Shown in pieces: positions 36,416-46,860 of a stretch of 64,000 bases of DNA. The position numbers and the translations under genes are program-made. How positions within the stretch are numbered: the first letter of the stretch is position 1; each line of letters opens with the position of its first letter. The notes beneath the pieces are model-generated. The model worked only from the letters and a program-made list of their open reading frames with translations, did not search any database and was not told where the DNA came from. The stretch is taken from the NCBI GenBank assembly GCA_951217055.1, contig OX578280.1:43155882-43219881 (forward strand). Direction: 5' to 3'. The DNA is from Gerris lacustris (taxonomy: Eukaryota > Arthropoda > Insecta > Hemiptera > Gerridae).

Positions 36416-37335
36416 CCCTGTTCAACCTGACTAGGTGCAATGAGTAACTTTCCTCCCTGTAAACTAAGGAAAAAAGTTGACTTCTTCTCCCATGGGGAGA
36501 TAAATCATATTTATTGCCAACAAGATGTTTTGCCTATAAGATTGTTCCTGGTAAAATGACTTACATGGTTAGATTCGTAAATTAAATAAATTTTAGCACG
36601 AGTTTTTGTTTTTAGGTAAGCATCGTTTCAGCCTAAGAGATTAGACAGTCAAAAGGAAGAGACAGATAGTCTATCATTATTTCTCATTTAAGAATATATC
36701 TATGATTATGATGTTACTATTCTTTTTCTATACTGTTAGTATATGTGATAGTGTTATTCTTCGGTTTGCGAAGATTCTATGGAAGGCAATTCAGACGATG
36801 GAACTATAAAGTTCTTACTTTTACTGATTCCCTGTTGTATCAATGACTGCACTTACTCCAGTGTTAAAATGCAAGGCTTGAGAATGGCTAGGTTGATTCG
36901 TTGCCGATCTAAAAACAAAACTATTTTAGTTTTTATTCTTAACATCCTTAAGGATCCACAGATCTAAATATAGTTAATTTACATAAAAAAGTTTTTGTTT
37001 AAATCCTTATAATAATATACATAATTTTCCTAAAAATTTCATTGATACAGAAATTGGTAGATTGGTATATAGTCTATGTGCCAAGTTTCAGCTCGATAGG
37101 ATGATAAGAGGTTAATTATCCCTCTAATGATTTTTAAACGGCAGTCAGCCATACGCACAAACAAATAAAATCAAAACTAATATAAAGAATTTATAAGCTT
37201 GTAATAAAGAACGAGTGTTACGACAATACACAATAATAATTAATATTGAACACCAAAATGAAAACAAAGGTCTGTGAAACCCGAGTTGCTTTGTCTTCCA
37301 GGTTTAACAGTGTAGGACGTTTTTTGACAATTGAG
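36416..37335. other. AT-rich stretch with a short repeat fragment
   Basis: About 37045-37160 contains atgtgccaagtttcagctcg and gccatacgcacaaac, a diverged, inverted relative of the gaaatttgg module. The 62-codon ORF at 36779-36967 is unsupported. Confidence 0.45.
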
Positions 37336-37550
37336 TCATTGGTACTCATCGAGTCGCAGGCAACGTAGGGCAGGGCAGTTTATTTCAGCCGCAGAAATAT
37401 ACAACACCGCGTTAATATAATTATTCATTTTGCCAGATCTACAAGTGTTGGCAGGCCACGTGGGCGCACGGAACTGCACCTTAAAAAACTGTCCTGCTCT
37501 GCGGCTCAATGTCTGCACGGATTTATTGTCGTATTGCAACATAACTTTTA
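37336..37550 (-). other. GC-richer minus-strand ORF, possible old exon
   Basis: A 68-codon frame (37336-37542) begins ATG LQYDNKSVQTLSRRAG and continues GQFFKVQFRAPTWPANTC. Local base composition is clearly less AT-rich than the surroundings. A tcag trinucleotide that could serve as an acceptor lies just upstream on the minus strand (about 37553). I do not recognise a domain. It may be a host exon remnant or part of an unlisted transposon. Confidence 0.25.
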
Positions 37551-38575
37551 ACCCTGATTATTACTGAAAACTGCAAGTAAATTTAATACCAAATAAATTA
37601 TCTTAAAGTTAATACGTGTAGAAGTTTCTCTAAAATTTGACAGCCTCAAAGTAACTTATATAAGCTTAGTTATTAAAGTTATTTTTGTAATTTTCTAAAA
37701 AAAAAATTGGTAGATGATATTTTTTGAAGGAGAGTATTTATTTACCCATTTATATATTTATTTACTTATTACTTAAATATAAAATTAAGTTTGTGTGTGT
37801 GTAGTGTAGTATGTGTGGTTTTTTATTTTTTATTTATTTACTTAAATGTATCATACGTACTGATCAAATTACTTATTAATCCCATTCTGTTAGTTACTCA
37901 TTTATATTTTAAAGTGATTTCTTTATCAATTCTGTTTTGGAACTTTACATAATATTATTTTCTATTGTGGGAAAACTGCTAAATGACAATTTTACTGCTT
38001 TTTAAATAATCTCTCTAAATTAAATTTCCCACCACTACACAATCAAGTTAATAGAAAAAAGTTCGAGCACACATACATTTCAAATTGATATGATTATCCG
38101 CAGGGTTAAATAGCTTTAATCTACTTTTTAGGAGGAAAAATTTATTATGATTCAATTTTGATTAATACTCGAGCTATTAAAGATAATCTGTCACACGAGG
38201 AGGAATCGAATGGGTTATAAAATGAAAATTTCTCCGAAGGTAAAATTAATTAAAGGATACCAGGGAACGATTACTGGCAAGGGATTAGAATTATCGTAGA
38301 AATTAATTGAATCAAGAGACAGAGTTAAGCTTCCGTGGTCTGCGAGAAGATTAAACTGCTTTATTACGTAAATTGTGACGAGACAGTTGGAAAGACGTCC
38401 AATATTACAACACACGACTACAATTATGGTTATAGTAATTTCCAAAACTATCTAATTAATTAAATACATTAAGCTTTACAAATGACTTTTCTTGAAGCGA
38501 AACTAGGATCACATAATTCAAGTCATGTCACTAATTTGTCAATAATTTTGTTTACATACAATCAAAATCCTTTCG
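37551..38575. other. AT-rich stretch, no supported gene
   Basis: A 76-codon minus ORF (38215-38445) starts with a hydrophobic MEITITIIVVVCC stretch that could pass for a signal sequence. Nothing else supports it. Short (TG)n at about 37790-37805. Confidence 0.4.
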
Positions 38576-38669
38576 GTGATTGCTCAGAGTAAGGAAGGGG
38601 TAGAGGGAGCAATGCGATTTGAAAAGTGGTTCATTATGCGACACCCATATACTAAACCTCTCAAGCGAG
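38576..38669 (+). repeat. left copy of a ~95-bp inverted pair flanking the Helitron region
   Basis: cagagtaaggaaggggtaga, ggttcattatgcgacaccc and atactaaacctc are repeated in reverse complement at 41356-41455. It may be the ends of an older DNA element into which the Helitron inserted. Confidence 0.75.
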
Positions 38670-38844
38670 CTCAACCCTAACTAAAGTGACAACTGCACGT
38701 TTATGTGGTCACTGGTCCTTGTCTTATTGGTCTAATCCTTGTCCTTACGTGCCCATGGACGCATGTCAACAAAACCTTTACACGTCATGTGCTTTGATTG
38801 ATTATCGTGCTAGCTTTATTATCGAAATGTCAAATATGTCAAAA

Positions 38845-40290
38845 TCTATATATATAAAAGTCAACGTATGTGTATGTGTGTGTGTTTGTTCTTTATTTAT
38901 ACAAATCTACAGTTTTAGTCCGATCTCGATGAAAATTTGCACACTTGACCTTCAAAGCAAGGAAACGATCAAGGTCTACATGAATTTTCGAAATTTCAAT
39001 TTTGGTACACAGGGGTACGGGGTACAAGTAATAATTACGGGATCAATATAATGAATACCCTTCGTGATGCATATCGTTGAAAAGCTCTTTAAGGGTACAG
39101 TAATTGTTGTTATGTATAGTTTTGTCATATTTTCATTTAGGAGGGGGGTAAAATGGAAATGTATATCTATATCTATAAAAGTCAACGAATGTGTGAGTGT
39201 GTTTATGTTCTTTATACAAATCAACAGTTTTAATTCGATCTCGATGAAAATTTGCTCACTTGACCTTCAAAGCAACGGGAAGATCTCTGTCTACATAAAT
39301 GTTCGAAATTTAAGTTTTGGTACACAGGGGTACGGGGTACAAATGTCAGTTGAAATCCCTTCATGATGCATAGTGTTGAAAAGCTCTTTAAGAGTACAAT
39401 AATTGTTTTTACGTGCATTTAGGGGGTAAATGGAAAAATATATCTAAAAGTCAACGTATGTGTGTATGTTCTTTATACAAATCCATAGTTTTAGTCCGAT
39501 CTCGATCAAAAAATGCACACTTGACCTTCAAAGGAAGAAAAAATCAGTGTCTACATGAATTTTCGAAATTTAAATTTTGGTACACAGGAAACAGGGTAAA
39601 ATAATGAATACGGGGTCAAAGGACTGAATACCCTTTATGATGGATATCGTTGAAAAGCTCTTTAAGATTACATTAATTGTTGTTATGTACAGTTTTGTCA
39701 TATGTGTTTTCATTTAGGAGGGGGTAAAATGGAAAAATGTAGCTGTATCTTATATAAAATGAAGAGTGTCTGTATGAGGGTATGTCTTTTATACAAATCT
39801 ACAGTTTTATCCCAATTTGATGAATATTTACTCACTTTCCCTTCAAAGCAAGGGGGAGGTCACTGTCTACATGAATTTTCGTAATTTAAATTTTGGTACA
39901 AAGGGGTACGGTGTAAAAGTGTCAAAGTAATGGATTCCCTTCATATGATGCATATCGTTGAAAAGCACTTTAAGAGAAAAGTAATTGTTGTTATGTACAA
40001 TTTTATTTAGGAGGGGGAAAATGGAAATTTATAGCTATATATATAAAAATCAACGTATGTGTGAGTATGTTCTTTATACAAATCTACAGTTTTAGTTCGA
40101 TGTCAATAAAAATTTGCCCACTTGTCCTTCAAAGCAAGGGGAAAATTACAGCCTACATGCATTTTCGAAATTTAAGTTTAGTACACAGTGGTATGGTACA
40201 AGTAATGAATACGGGGTCAATGTAATGAATACCCTTCATGATGCAAAAGCTCTTTAAGAGTACAGTAATAGTTTTTATCTACGATTGATA
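38845..40290 (+). repeat. five tandem ~270-325-bp units inside the Helitron
   Basis: Units start near 38845, 39166, 39443, 39741 and 40033, each with a tctata...aaagtcaacg-type start. In order they carry acagttttagtccgatctcg, atgaaaatttgcacacttga, tacatgaattttcgaaattt, ggtacacaggggtacgg, gatgcatatcgttgaaaagc and a gggggtaaaatgg boundary. Each unit begins like the Helitron 5' terminus. Confidence 0.85.
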
Positions 40291-40382
40291 CGAAATATAA
40301 ACATTATATCTTTGTTTAGATGCGTAGAAAGTGATTTTACGTACTTGAATTCATTGCGCATGCGCGTCTTATAGTTCTGAAT

Positions 40383-40426
40383 AATTCCTCTTCTTTACCA
40401 CACTAGTGCGGTAAAGAAGAGGAATT
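40383..40426. repeat. 44-bp near-perfect palindrome
   Basis: aattcctcttctttacc and ggtaaagaagaggaatt flank cactagtg with a single mismatched pair. It lies about 105 bases upstream of the ATG of the captured frame, so it may come from that gene's promoter or be an element end. Confidence 0.9.
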
Positions 40427-40530
40427 CTTCAGCTTTACGCACGATTAGAGAGTTTGTTTACATTTAACAAAACTAATTTGGTGTTCTTTTATTAAAGTAA
40501 CTGTTTATATCGAGTTTTTAGTGAAAAACA

Positions 40531-40690
40531 ATGAGTGAATCAAGTGACTTTGACGAAAATGTGGAGAATAATGATCCTCCAGAAATAATTAATTCGGCAA
40601 AAAATACAACTAATGAATAAATGCCATCTTTATCAAGAGAGAGATACGAACTTACATACAGCAAGTTTATTTGTTTCTGTATAAATCTAA
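40531..40690 (+). pseudogene. captured gene 5' end inside the Helitron
   Basis: ATG at 40531 opens MSESSDFDENVENNDPPEI... for 29 codons, then a taa (40618-40620), then continues in the same frame as PSLSRERYELTYSKFI. The last block resembles the start of the core-binding region of tyrosine-recombinase-like proteins common in arthropod genomes (SRxRYExTYxxF). The frame is lost soon after. An acidic start, an upstream AT-rich leader and a palindrome suggest a promoter plus first exon was captured. Family assignment is tentative. Confidence 0.45.
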
Positions 40691-40850
40691 CAATCGTAGA
40701 TAAAGTACGGTACGCAACTCGTGCGAAAACGGCATTTTGCATTGCTCGTGTAGTTTTACCACCCTCGCTGTCGCTCGGGTGCAAACTCCACACTCGCATG
40801 CAAAATGCTACTTTCCGCACTCGACGCGTAATGTACTATTATGTACAGTT
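40691..40850. repeat. ~150-bp GC-richer dispersed repeat, copy 1
   Basis: Matches 60645-60795 in reverse complement: gcattttgcattgctcgtgt, ccctcgctgtcgctcggg, aactccacactcgcatgcaa, actcgacgcgtaatgtacta. An inverted gcattttgcat/atgcaaaatgc pair lets most of it fold. The ORFs on both strands here (40518-40820 minus, 40621-40869 plus) overlap this repeat. Confidence 0.75.
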
Positions 40851-41057
40851 TAGTCATATTTTAATTTAGGGGGGGGCGAATTTAGGATATTAGTAATTAG
40901 CTTATCAAAGAGGAGAGGAGGGGGTATAGAAATAGGTGGGAGAGATAGAATCTAGATATTCTTGCATAGTAAAATAATTTATATGTTTCATTATGGTTGT
41001 TTATAAACTTATCTAATTATAATAACACTCCGTAGCGAAGCACGGGTACCCAGCTAG

Positions 41058-41355
41058 TATCAAATATTTAAGAGAAAAATCTGATGAGATTTCTTTTGAA
41101 GACGATTTTGTTTTATATAAGATTGCTATTGGTTATATAGGAACTGGAACTATTACATGTTATTAACAACGTAACTGCCTTTAGATAATTAATTCGGTTA
41201 ACAACAAACACTAAAGTACATATGTATTTATAAAGAAAACTGTATTAAAATATTAAATGTCGTAAGAAAATATCACATTACACTTATCCTTATCAGCTGA
41301 CATCAGATAAATTTTGAGTTTTTATTGAGATATCGATACTGTTTCACCAAGCTGC
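41058..41355. other. spacer to the right of the Helitron
   Basis: No gene or repeat recognised. Confidence 0.4.
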
Positions 41356-41455
41356 CGCTTGGGAGGTTTAGTATAGGGGTGTCGCATAATGAACCAGTTT
41401 TTGAGACCCCGATTCTATAGTATTGTTCCCTCTACCCCTTCCTTACTCTGAGGGT
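41356..41455 (-). repeat. right copy of the ~95-bp inverted pair
   Basis: Reverse complement of 38576-38669 with a ~12-base insertion and scattered changes. Confidence 0.75.
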
Positions 41456-41699
41456 GATTGAGTCTTTTTAAAAAAAAACAATTTTTGGACGTCTACTTGC
41501 ATCCAGTGATATTAAACTCGTTTATATTTTGCCAAAATTAATAAATAAACTTATCTTATTTCAATCGGATGTCTAAATATTTTTATTTTTATTTTTTTAA
41601 AGTTAAACGTATAGCAAGATATTAACTTTCATAATAAATTAATATTACATTTTAGAATTAAATCGACCATACCGTTAATATACCCTGCTATTTCAAAGT

Positions 41700-41965
41700 A
41701 AGTTAACTTGAGGTCTGGGGCATAGGGCCTAGTACTTGTGGCCTAAACCTGGAGCCAGCGGCTTATGGGGGGATAAGGGGCCTCTTGTCGTATGGTTCGG
41801 GCTAACAGCCGGTAACTTAGAGCCTGGGGCTTGGGGCAATAGGGCTAGGGCTTTTGGCCTAAACCTGGAGCCAGTGGCTTATGAGGCAAGGGGCCTATGG
41901 CTAAGGGCCTGGGACCGAGGGCTTGGAAAAGTAGGTACCTTTACACCTCAAACAGATAAACCATA
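41700..41965. repeat. GC-rich tandem duplication, ~116-bp period
   Basis: ggcctaaacctggagccag occurs at 41740 and 41856, each followed by (c/t)ggcttatg(g/a)gg. Many smaller ggggcct/agggcct words recur. The block is strikingly GC-rich for this window. The 76-codon ORF here reads through the repeat. Confidence 0.75.
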
Positions 41966-41980
41966 ATTTAACAAATCAGA

Positions 41981-42500
41981 TGAGATCGTTAACCAGCATA
42001 ACCGGCCCAGCCGTTTCAATATGGCGGCCATTTAAAACATTGTTTTATAAATTTTGAACTGCTTATTATTATACAAAAAAAGTCTTAATAAACGTAGTGA
42101 AACTTATTCAACACTACTTCTTTAGCTTAGCAGATTAATAACCCAATATAAGCATTGAGCATTTTTTCTTAAAAAATATGTAACGTATGAATAATTCCTT
42201 AAAAATATTTTTTGACGTAGAATACGTTTGCTTCGTTGATTTGTTAAAAAAATGGAGTGGGAGGAATACGAAAAACGCAATTTTTAAAGACATGGCACAA
42301 ATATGAATGGCAAAAACTAAACCAACTATATATTTGTACTCCTTCTCTTTCATTTCACAACTCACAAGACAAACTCCTGTTAAAACAAAATGTCAACTCC
42401 TTGTTTTAGAGGGATGTTTTTTTGGGGGGTTTCCCATTATTTTTTCTGTGTTTGAGTTACTACACATCACAACTGTATTTGTGAAAGATGTTATTTTTTG
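41981..42500 (+). repeat. family E repeat, copy 1 (3' truncated)
   Basis: gttaaccagcataaccggcc, cagccgtttcaatat, gaataattccttaaaaatat and ttttctgtgtttgagttact match 46198-46750 in order. It lacks the final gggtcc...gcctacggacc end. Confidence 0.7.
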
Positions 42501-43974
42501 AAGAGTAAAATTCAGTTTGCTTTCTCCAAGGAGGAGTATTCAAATATGGTATTGTTCTATTCGTAGTGTACATATACTACCTTCAAAACTATAGTAGTGT
42601 GAATACTTAACTCTAAAACAGAGTTCCAATAAAATGCACAATTGAACAAAACCTATCGGTATTTTTGGACCACCTGTGATCAAAAATCGTAACAACAACA
42701 TTGTGGTAGTAGTAATAGACGACCACACAAAGAAAGTTATTTAGAAATGAGACGGTTTAGAAGATGTGTTACTGTCTATTTATTTAATCAAGCATTTTTA
42801 AAGACCAACTAGACATTAAGCTCATTGTCTGAGAAAAACCTACTTTCATATGCATTGTTTAAATTTAGCATTGACCATCAAAATAATGTCTCCACTGTCC
42901 CACTCCACCAATAATGTATTTTACAAGGAACGAACTTCGACCGCATTTAGGTCTGCAGACAAATCAAACAAAAATTTGGGTGATTAAGGCATCTTCTTAA
43001 AGCTCATATAAAGTTACAATTTTGGTTGAGCTTTGCACTTTGCTGAAGCAGTAAGGAGAAACAAACTGTCAGGCTAAAAATCGTAATAATGTCTTAAAAA
43101 AATGACTTGGTTTTGAGGTAATAAGATATTTTAATCAGCAGAACATGTGAAATCGATAAATTCGAAAGCATCTGTAAAACTTAATGACAAAAACACATCA
43201 GGCTTACACTAATAGAACCAAACAATGCAGTTTTGACTTCCTTTAATTTTCACATCTAGACGGATACCTTGTAAAAGCTCATATGTTTGGGATTATACAG
43301 TGGATGCAAAAATGATAGAATTAATAAAACAAAAATTAAGTAAAATGTCTTATTATATTCTATTACTTCATAGGGAGTAGAGGTAATTATAAGGACCACT
43401 TGCACATATTAGAGTACCTGTATACGAGTAATGCAATATAATGTAGATGTTAAATAGATAATGTTACAAGGGTATAGTAATAAAGGAGGTGGCTCTACTG
43501 CTTCAAGGTATTCTTGTCAAAGAGTCCCTTCCCTCTAACCAGCTTTAGATGTCCTTTGACAAACTACTTGCCCCCAGCATCCTCATTCAGTTTAATCAAA
43601 CCTCTTCAGTTTAGTTTAAAATTAATATTACGTGAGTTACCGGGTTTCCCGCATCATGACGGCAAAGTCTGCTCGTTAGGATGTATGGTACGTGCCTTAA
43701 TAAGTGAATATTTATATTTTATTTTACCACAATTTTTACTTATAGCCTTAATGAGTATTTTGAAGATTCTTACATCACGCCTGGGTCTGTTTAATATTGC
43801 TGTAATCAGGATGATCAATCGTAAGCCATGTACATCAAAATGCCGATCGAACCTGTGACCTCGAACTTGATCAAAGATGACTGAGTAAAAGTAAGCATTG
43901 CCTTAATGATCACGACCACTCTGAACCCCTATAATCAAGCTAACGAGTAAACTAATTAAAGAGAGCATAGCGAG
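42501..43974. other. long stretch without a supported gene
   Basis: A 114-codon plus ORF (43514-43858) lies in average-composition DNA. Its residues 70-95 are hydrophobic, but no domain, homologous copy or splice context supports it. No repeats recognised. Confidence 0.4.
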
Positions 43975-44205
43975 CTTTTTACATTCAACAAAATATGCAC
44001 CCAGTCTCTTTGTCTGGTTTTTTTTTTTTTTTTTTTTGTTTGTCTGTCAATAATATTTATATCAAGATAACAATAACGATAACGTGAACAAAATTTGACC
44101 GATTTAGTTGAAATTTGGTATACAAGTTCCTTTTATCAATGCTCTTCATTGAACTGGCTTATCCATCCAAGCGTATATCTTACGTTTATACAACTTCACA
44201 TAAAT
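43975..44205 (+). repeat. family B fragment with poly-T
   Basis: Poly-T (44019-44037), gtttgtctgtca, ataacgataacgtgaac, gatttagttgaaatttggta, tcaatgctcttc and ttatccatccaagcg match the family B segment at 49270-49400. Confidence 0.6.
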
Positions 44206-44210
44206 ATTGT

Positions 44211-44365
44211 ATTTTAATTTAAATCAAATTATAATTATTATTAACTACGGGAAACAGACAGAGAAAAATACACTCCAACGCCGGGATTTGAACCAAGGGC
44301 CTCTATATTTTTCTCTGTCTGTTTCCCGTAGTTAATAATAATTATAATTTGATTTAAATTAAAAT
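44211..44365. repeat. perfect 60-bp inverted repeat around a tRNA-like loop
   Basis: 44211-44270 and 44306-44365 are exact reverse complements as read (60 of 60). The 35-base loop holds, on the minus strand, ggttcaaatcccggcgttgg, an excellent tRNA T-arm/B-box match. Part of the arm (caaattataattattattaa + ctacggg) has a diverged relative at about 45507-45535. Confidence 0.9.
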
Positions 44366-44685
44366 TTAATCTTTCTGTAGTATGAATACTACCAAAATCG
44401 TAAAATATGAATAAATAATGTAATGTACAGTCAGAAGTTTTTGTGAAGTGAAGTGATACATTTTATAATGGATGAAAAGGATACGTCCGGGGAGTGTATG
44501 TTAGTGAAATGGTGTAGAAAGTAACCTGCCTACACTGCATGACTCTATTTCAATCTTCTATAGCTTTCAACTCATCATGATTAACGATTTTCTTAATATT
44601 CAATATTAATTCTTTTAAAGATGTGGGTGTAAATAATTTCTTTTTTTATACTCATTCGAAAGATAATCTAATGGACCCAGAAGAT
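44366..44685. other. spacer, no gene seen
   Basis: AT-rich; nothing recognised. Confidence 0.4.
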
Positions 44686-44689
44686 TAAA

Positions 44690-44860
44690 ACCCACAAGGG
44701 GCTAATTATGACCTACCATCAAAATGACAAATTAAATGTGACAAGTAATTTTAAGGATATTTTGGTCGCAAAATATTGAAGGTCAGACCTACAGACAGAC
44801 ACAGGACCAAAACTGTTCATTACAGTCCGAAACGGATTTCTGTCTTAAATTTTTATTTTA
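44690..44860 (-). repeat. family A repeat, 5' fragment
   Basis: aattatgacctaccatcaaa, acagacagacacagg and ccgaaacggatttctgtctt match family A read on the minus strand. Confidence 0.65.
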
Positions 44861-45891
44861 ATTTGAAGGCAGATTTGCATGTGCTGAGTAAATTCTGCAT
44901 CCTCAGAAGAATTTGGGTTCGAAAATAGAAGGAAAAAAAGAATAAAGACTGCAGCTTATTACACTATTACGTGAAGAACAAAACTTTCGTATGCAACTTG
45001 ATTCGAGTAAATGTATGTTTTTAATTGATGACAATATAATAAAACTACGCATTTCCAATTATGACGTAACTTCACATAAATAACGTTAACAACGTTCATT
45101 ATTAAGACACATATTTTCCTGCTTCATTATTAATTAGAATAAAGTCCAATAATAAGTTAAAAAAATATTTTTAAAAAAATTCCTCCTCCAATTTAAGTTG
45201 TCAATTTAAATGAATTTTATCAGTATCAGTATTGTTCTTATCAGAACAATACCAGTATTGTTATCAGTATTGTTCTGTCAATTCAGTGAGTTAAAAATGT
45301 AATTACATGCTGTAAAACTAATAACATTACGCCGTACATCAGTATAATTAGTTGTCATACATTTTTACATTAAAAATTTAACTTTTAGAAACCGAGAAAA
45401 ATAGTAAATAAAATAATACAAATAAATAGAATTGGAAATTGTTTAAGAAATGTGTATCGATTTAATTATGTACTTAAGGGTGTAGTTTATTTTTTGGTAG
45501 TATTCAAATTATAATTACTATTTACAACGGGAGAAGTTTCAAAACTCAAAGTTTCAAAATTCAAAAATTGATAACTTCAAAATGGCGGCCAATATGAAAA
45601 TGAAATTTGGTGGGCTTGTTTGTCATACAGAGAGGTTCATTCGTGCCAAATTCCAACTTGATCAGACACACACATACATTATATATGTATATAAAATGTG
45701 GATATCTCTACCGTCGATACTTGCCTAATCTGAAGATCACTGGACCGGTTGGTATTATCGACGGTAGGGTCATCCTCATTTGTCAACTTTCGAACTTGCG
45801 GTAACAACTTACAATTATAAATTTTAAGTAGTAAATTTATTTTAAATTAGCAGGTTTATGGATCGACTGCAAATTAAAAAGAAATTAAGCA
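44861..45891. other. non-coding stretch with repeat fragments
   Basis: cagtattgttct recurs in both orientations at 45226-45278. About 45507-45535 resembles an arm of the 44211 hairpin. 45545-45625 matches 57590-57668 (aaaattgataacttcaaaat, ggcggccaatat, gaaatttggtgggcttgttt). taccgtcgata (45709) and tatcgacggta (45757) form a hairpin within the ORF at 45607-45804. Confidence 0.55.
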
Positions 45892-46067
45892 TAGTGAGGA
45901 TAAATGAAAAGTAAAGTTAAGGATTTACCGAAGTTTCATCTTACCCTTCATATACAACAACTTTTGTTATAACAAATGCATGGTATTCATTTATTATACC
46001 TTGAAAGAGAACCCCCATTTTCGCGAAACGTCGGTAAATTCATAACTTTTCCTCAACATCCTCACTA
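45892..46067. mobile_element. fold-back element, ~176 bp, with GAAACGTCGG
   Basis: tagtgagga/tcctcacta tips (right copy atcctcacta) and ggatttaccgaagttt/gaaacgtcggtaaatt inner arms are inverted. The right arm contains cgaaacgtcgg, as in the 15901 element. Confidence 0.7.
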
Positions 46068-46197
46068 AATGTTGTCTTAGTGAAAGACCAATCGTAATCT
46101 TCCGATTAACTTACATCTTTATATATATATGTCGTCATAAAAAAAGTTGCTAACCATGCGCTTTCACATCAGAGGTCTGTAATCAATTTAAAAAATA
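46068..46197. other. spacer
   Basis: AT-rich; nothing recognised. Confidence 0.4.
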
Positions 46198-46856
46198 AGG
46201 CGAGTTGGTTAACCAGCATAATCGGCCTAGCCGTTTCAAGATAGCCAAAATTAAAAAGATTATTTTTTAGCTATACATGCGGAACATTATAATAACGTGA
46301 AACGATTGCATTTAAATGCATATTAATCATATAACTTCACCGAAGTCGTTAACTCCAACTGTTCCCCCCAATATATCAAATTTATAAGAATGGGGGGGGG
46401 GGGGGACAAATTTCATACCCCATTTATAAGAATGGGGTATGAAATATTCCTTAAAAATGTTTTTTGGGTTTTTGAAAAAGAAACACTGTGATTTTTTCAT
46501 TGATTGGTAAAAAAAAAAAAATAGATGGGGGACAAGAAAAAACCCAATTTTAAAGGGCCGATGGCGACATGGTATACACAATCGAAACCTAAATATATAT
46601 ATTTGAATTCAGGGCGTCTCCGTCCTTCAATTAATATACCACATGACGTATTTCCATTAAAAACAAATGTTCAATCCCTTAAACTTCAACCCATTGTTTA
46701 TTATGAATGTTATTTTGGAGCTTCCATGTTCTTTTACAGACTTTGAGTTATTACACATAACATAACTGCAAAATTCGGGGATACAAGTATGTTAACGAGC
46801 AATAGGCAGACAAATTATAGGGGTCCTCTGTTTTGCCTACGGACCTTAAAAGAAAA
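46198..46856 (+). repeat. family E repeat, copy 2, near full length
   Basis: Starts gttggttaaccagcataatc and ends taggggtcctctgttttgcc + tacggacc. That end is the reverse complement of the family C start, so C and E share a terminus. A poly-G run (46391-46404) and an inverted ataccccatt/aatggggtat pair lie inside. ORFs on both strands here are shadows. Confidence 0.75.
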
Positions 46857-46860
46857 GTTT

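Larger units (their letters stand above)
38845..41057 (+). mobile_element. non-autonomous Helitron with tandem 5'-end-like units
   Basis: Begins tctatatatataaaagtcaa after an A and ends ...gcgaagcacgggtacccag + ctag before a T. These are the expected Helitron features: 5' TC, 3' CTAG, insertion between A and T, and a short 3' hairpin near cacgggtaccc. The body has five tandem units, a captured gene 5' end, a ~150-bp dispersed repeat, and the 3' section shared with 32874-33293. No Rep/helicase frame is present. ORFs on both strands across 38686-39884 are shadows. Confidence 0.85.

Noticed and set aside
38215..38445. 76-codon minus ORF with a hydrophobic start
   Set aside because: A signal-like start alone is weak evidence in AT-rich DNA.
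39230..39884. Series of 60-80-codon ORFs on both strands
   Set aside because: They are repeated translations of the Helitron tandem units.
38845..40290. CRISPR-like array
   Set aside because: Units of ~300 bp with diverged content are Helitron-internal tandem repeats; nothing else is prokaryotic.
43514..43858. 114-codon ORF
   Set aside because: No recognisable domain, splice context or homologous copy; length is possible by chance in a window this size.
44211..44365. microRNA precursor
   Set aside because: Arms are too perfect and too AT-rich, and the loop is a tRNA-like sequence; a repeat hairpin is simpler.
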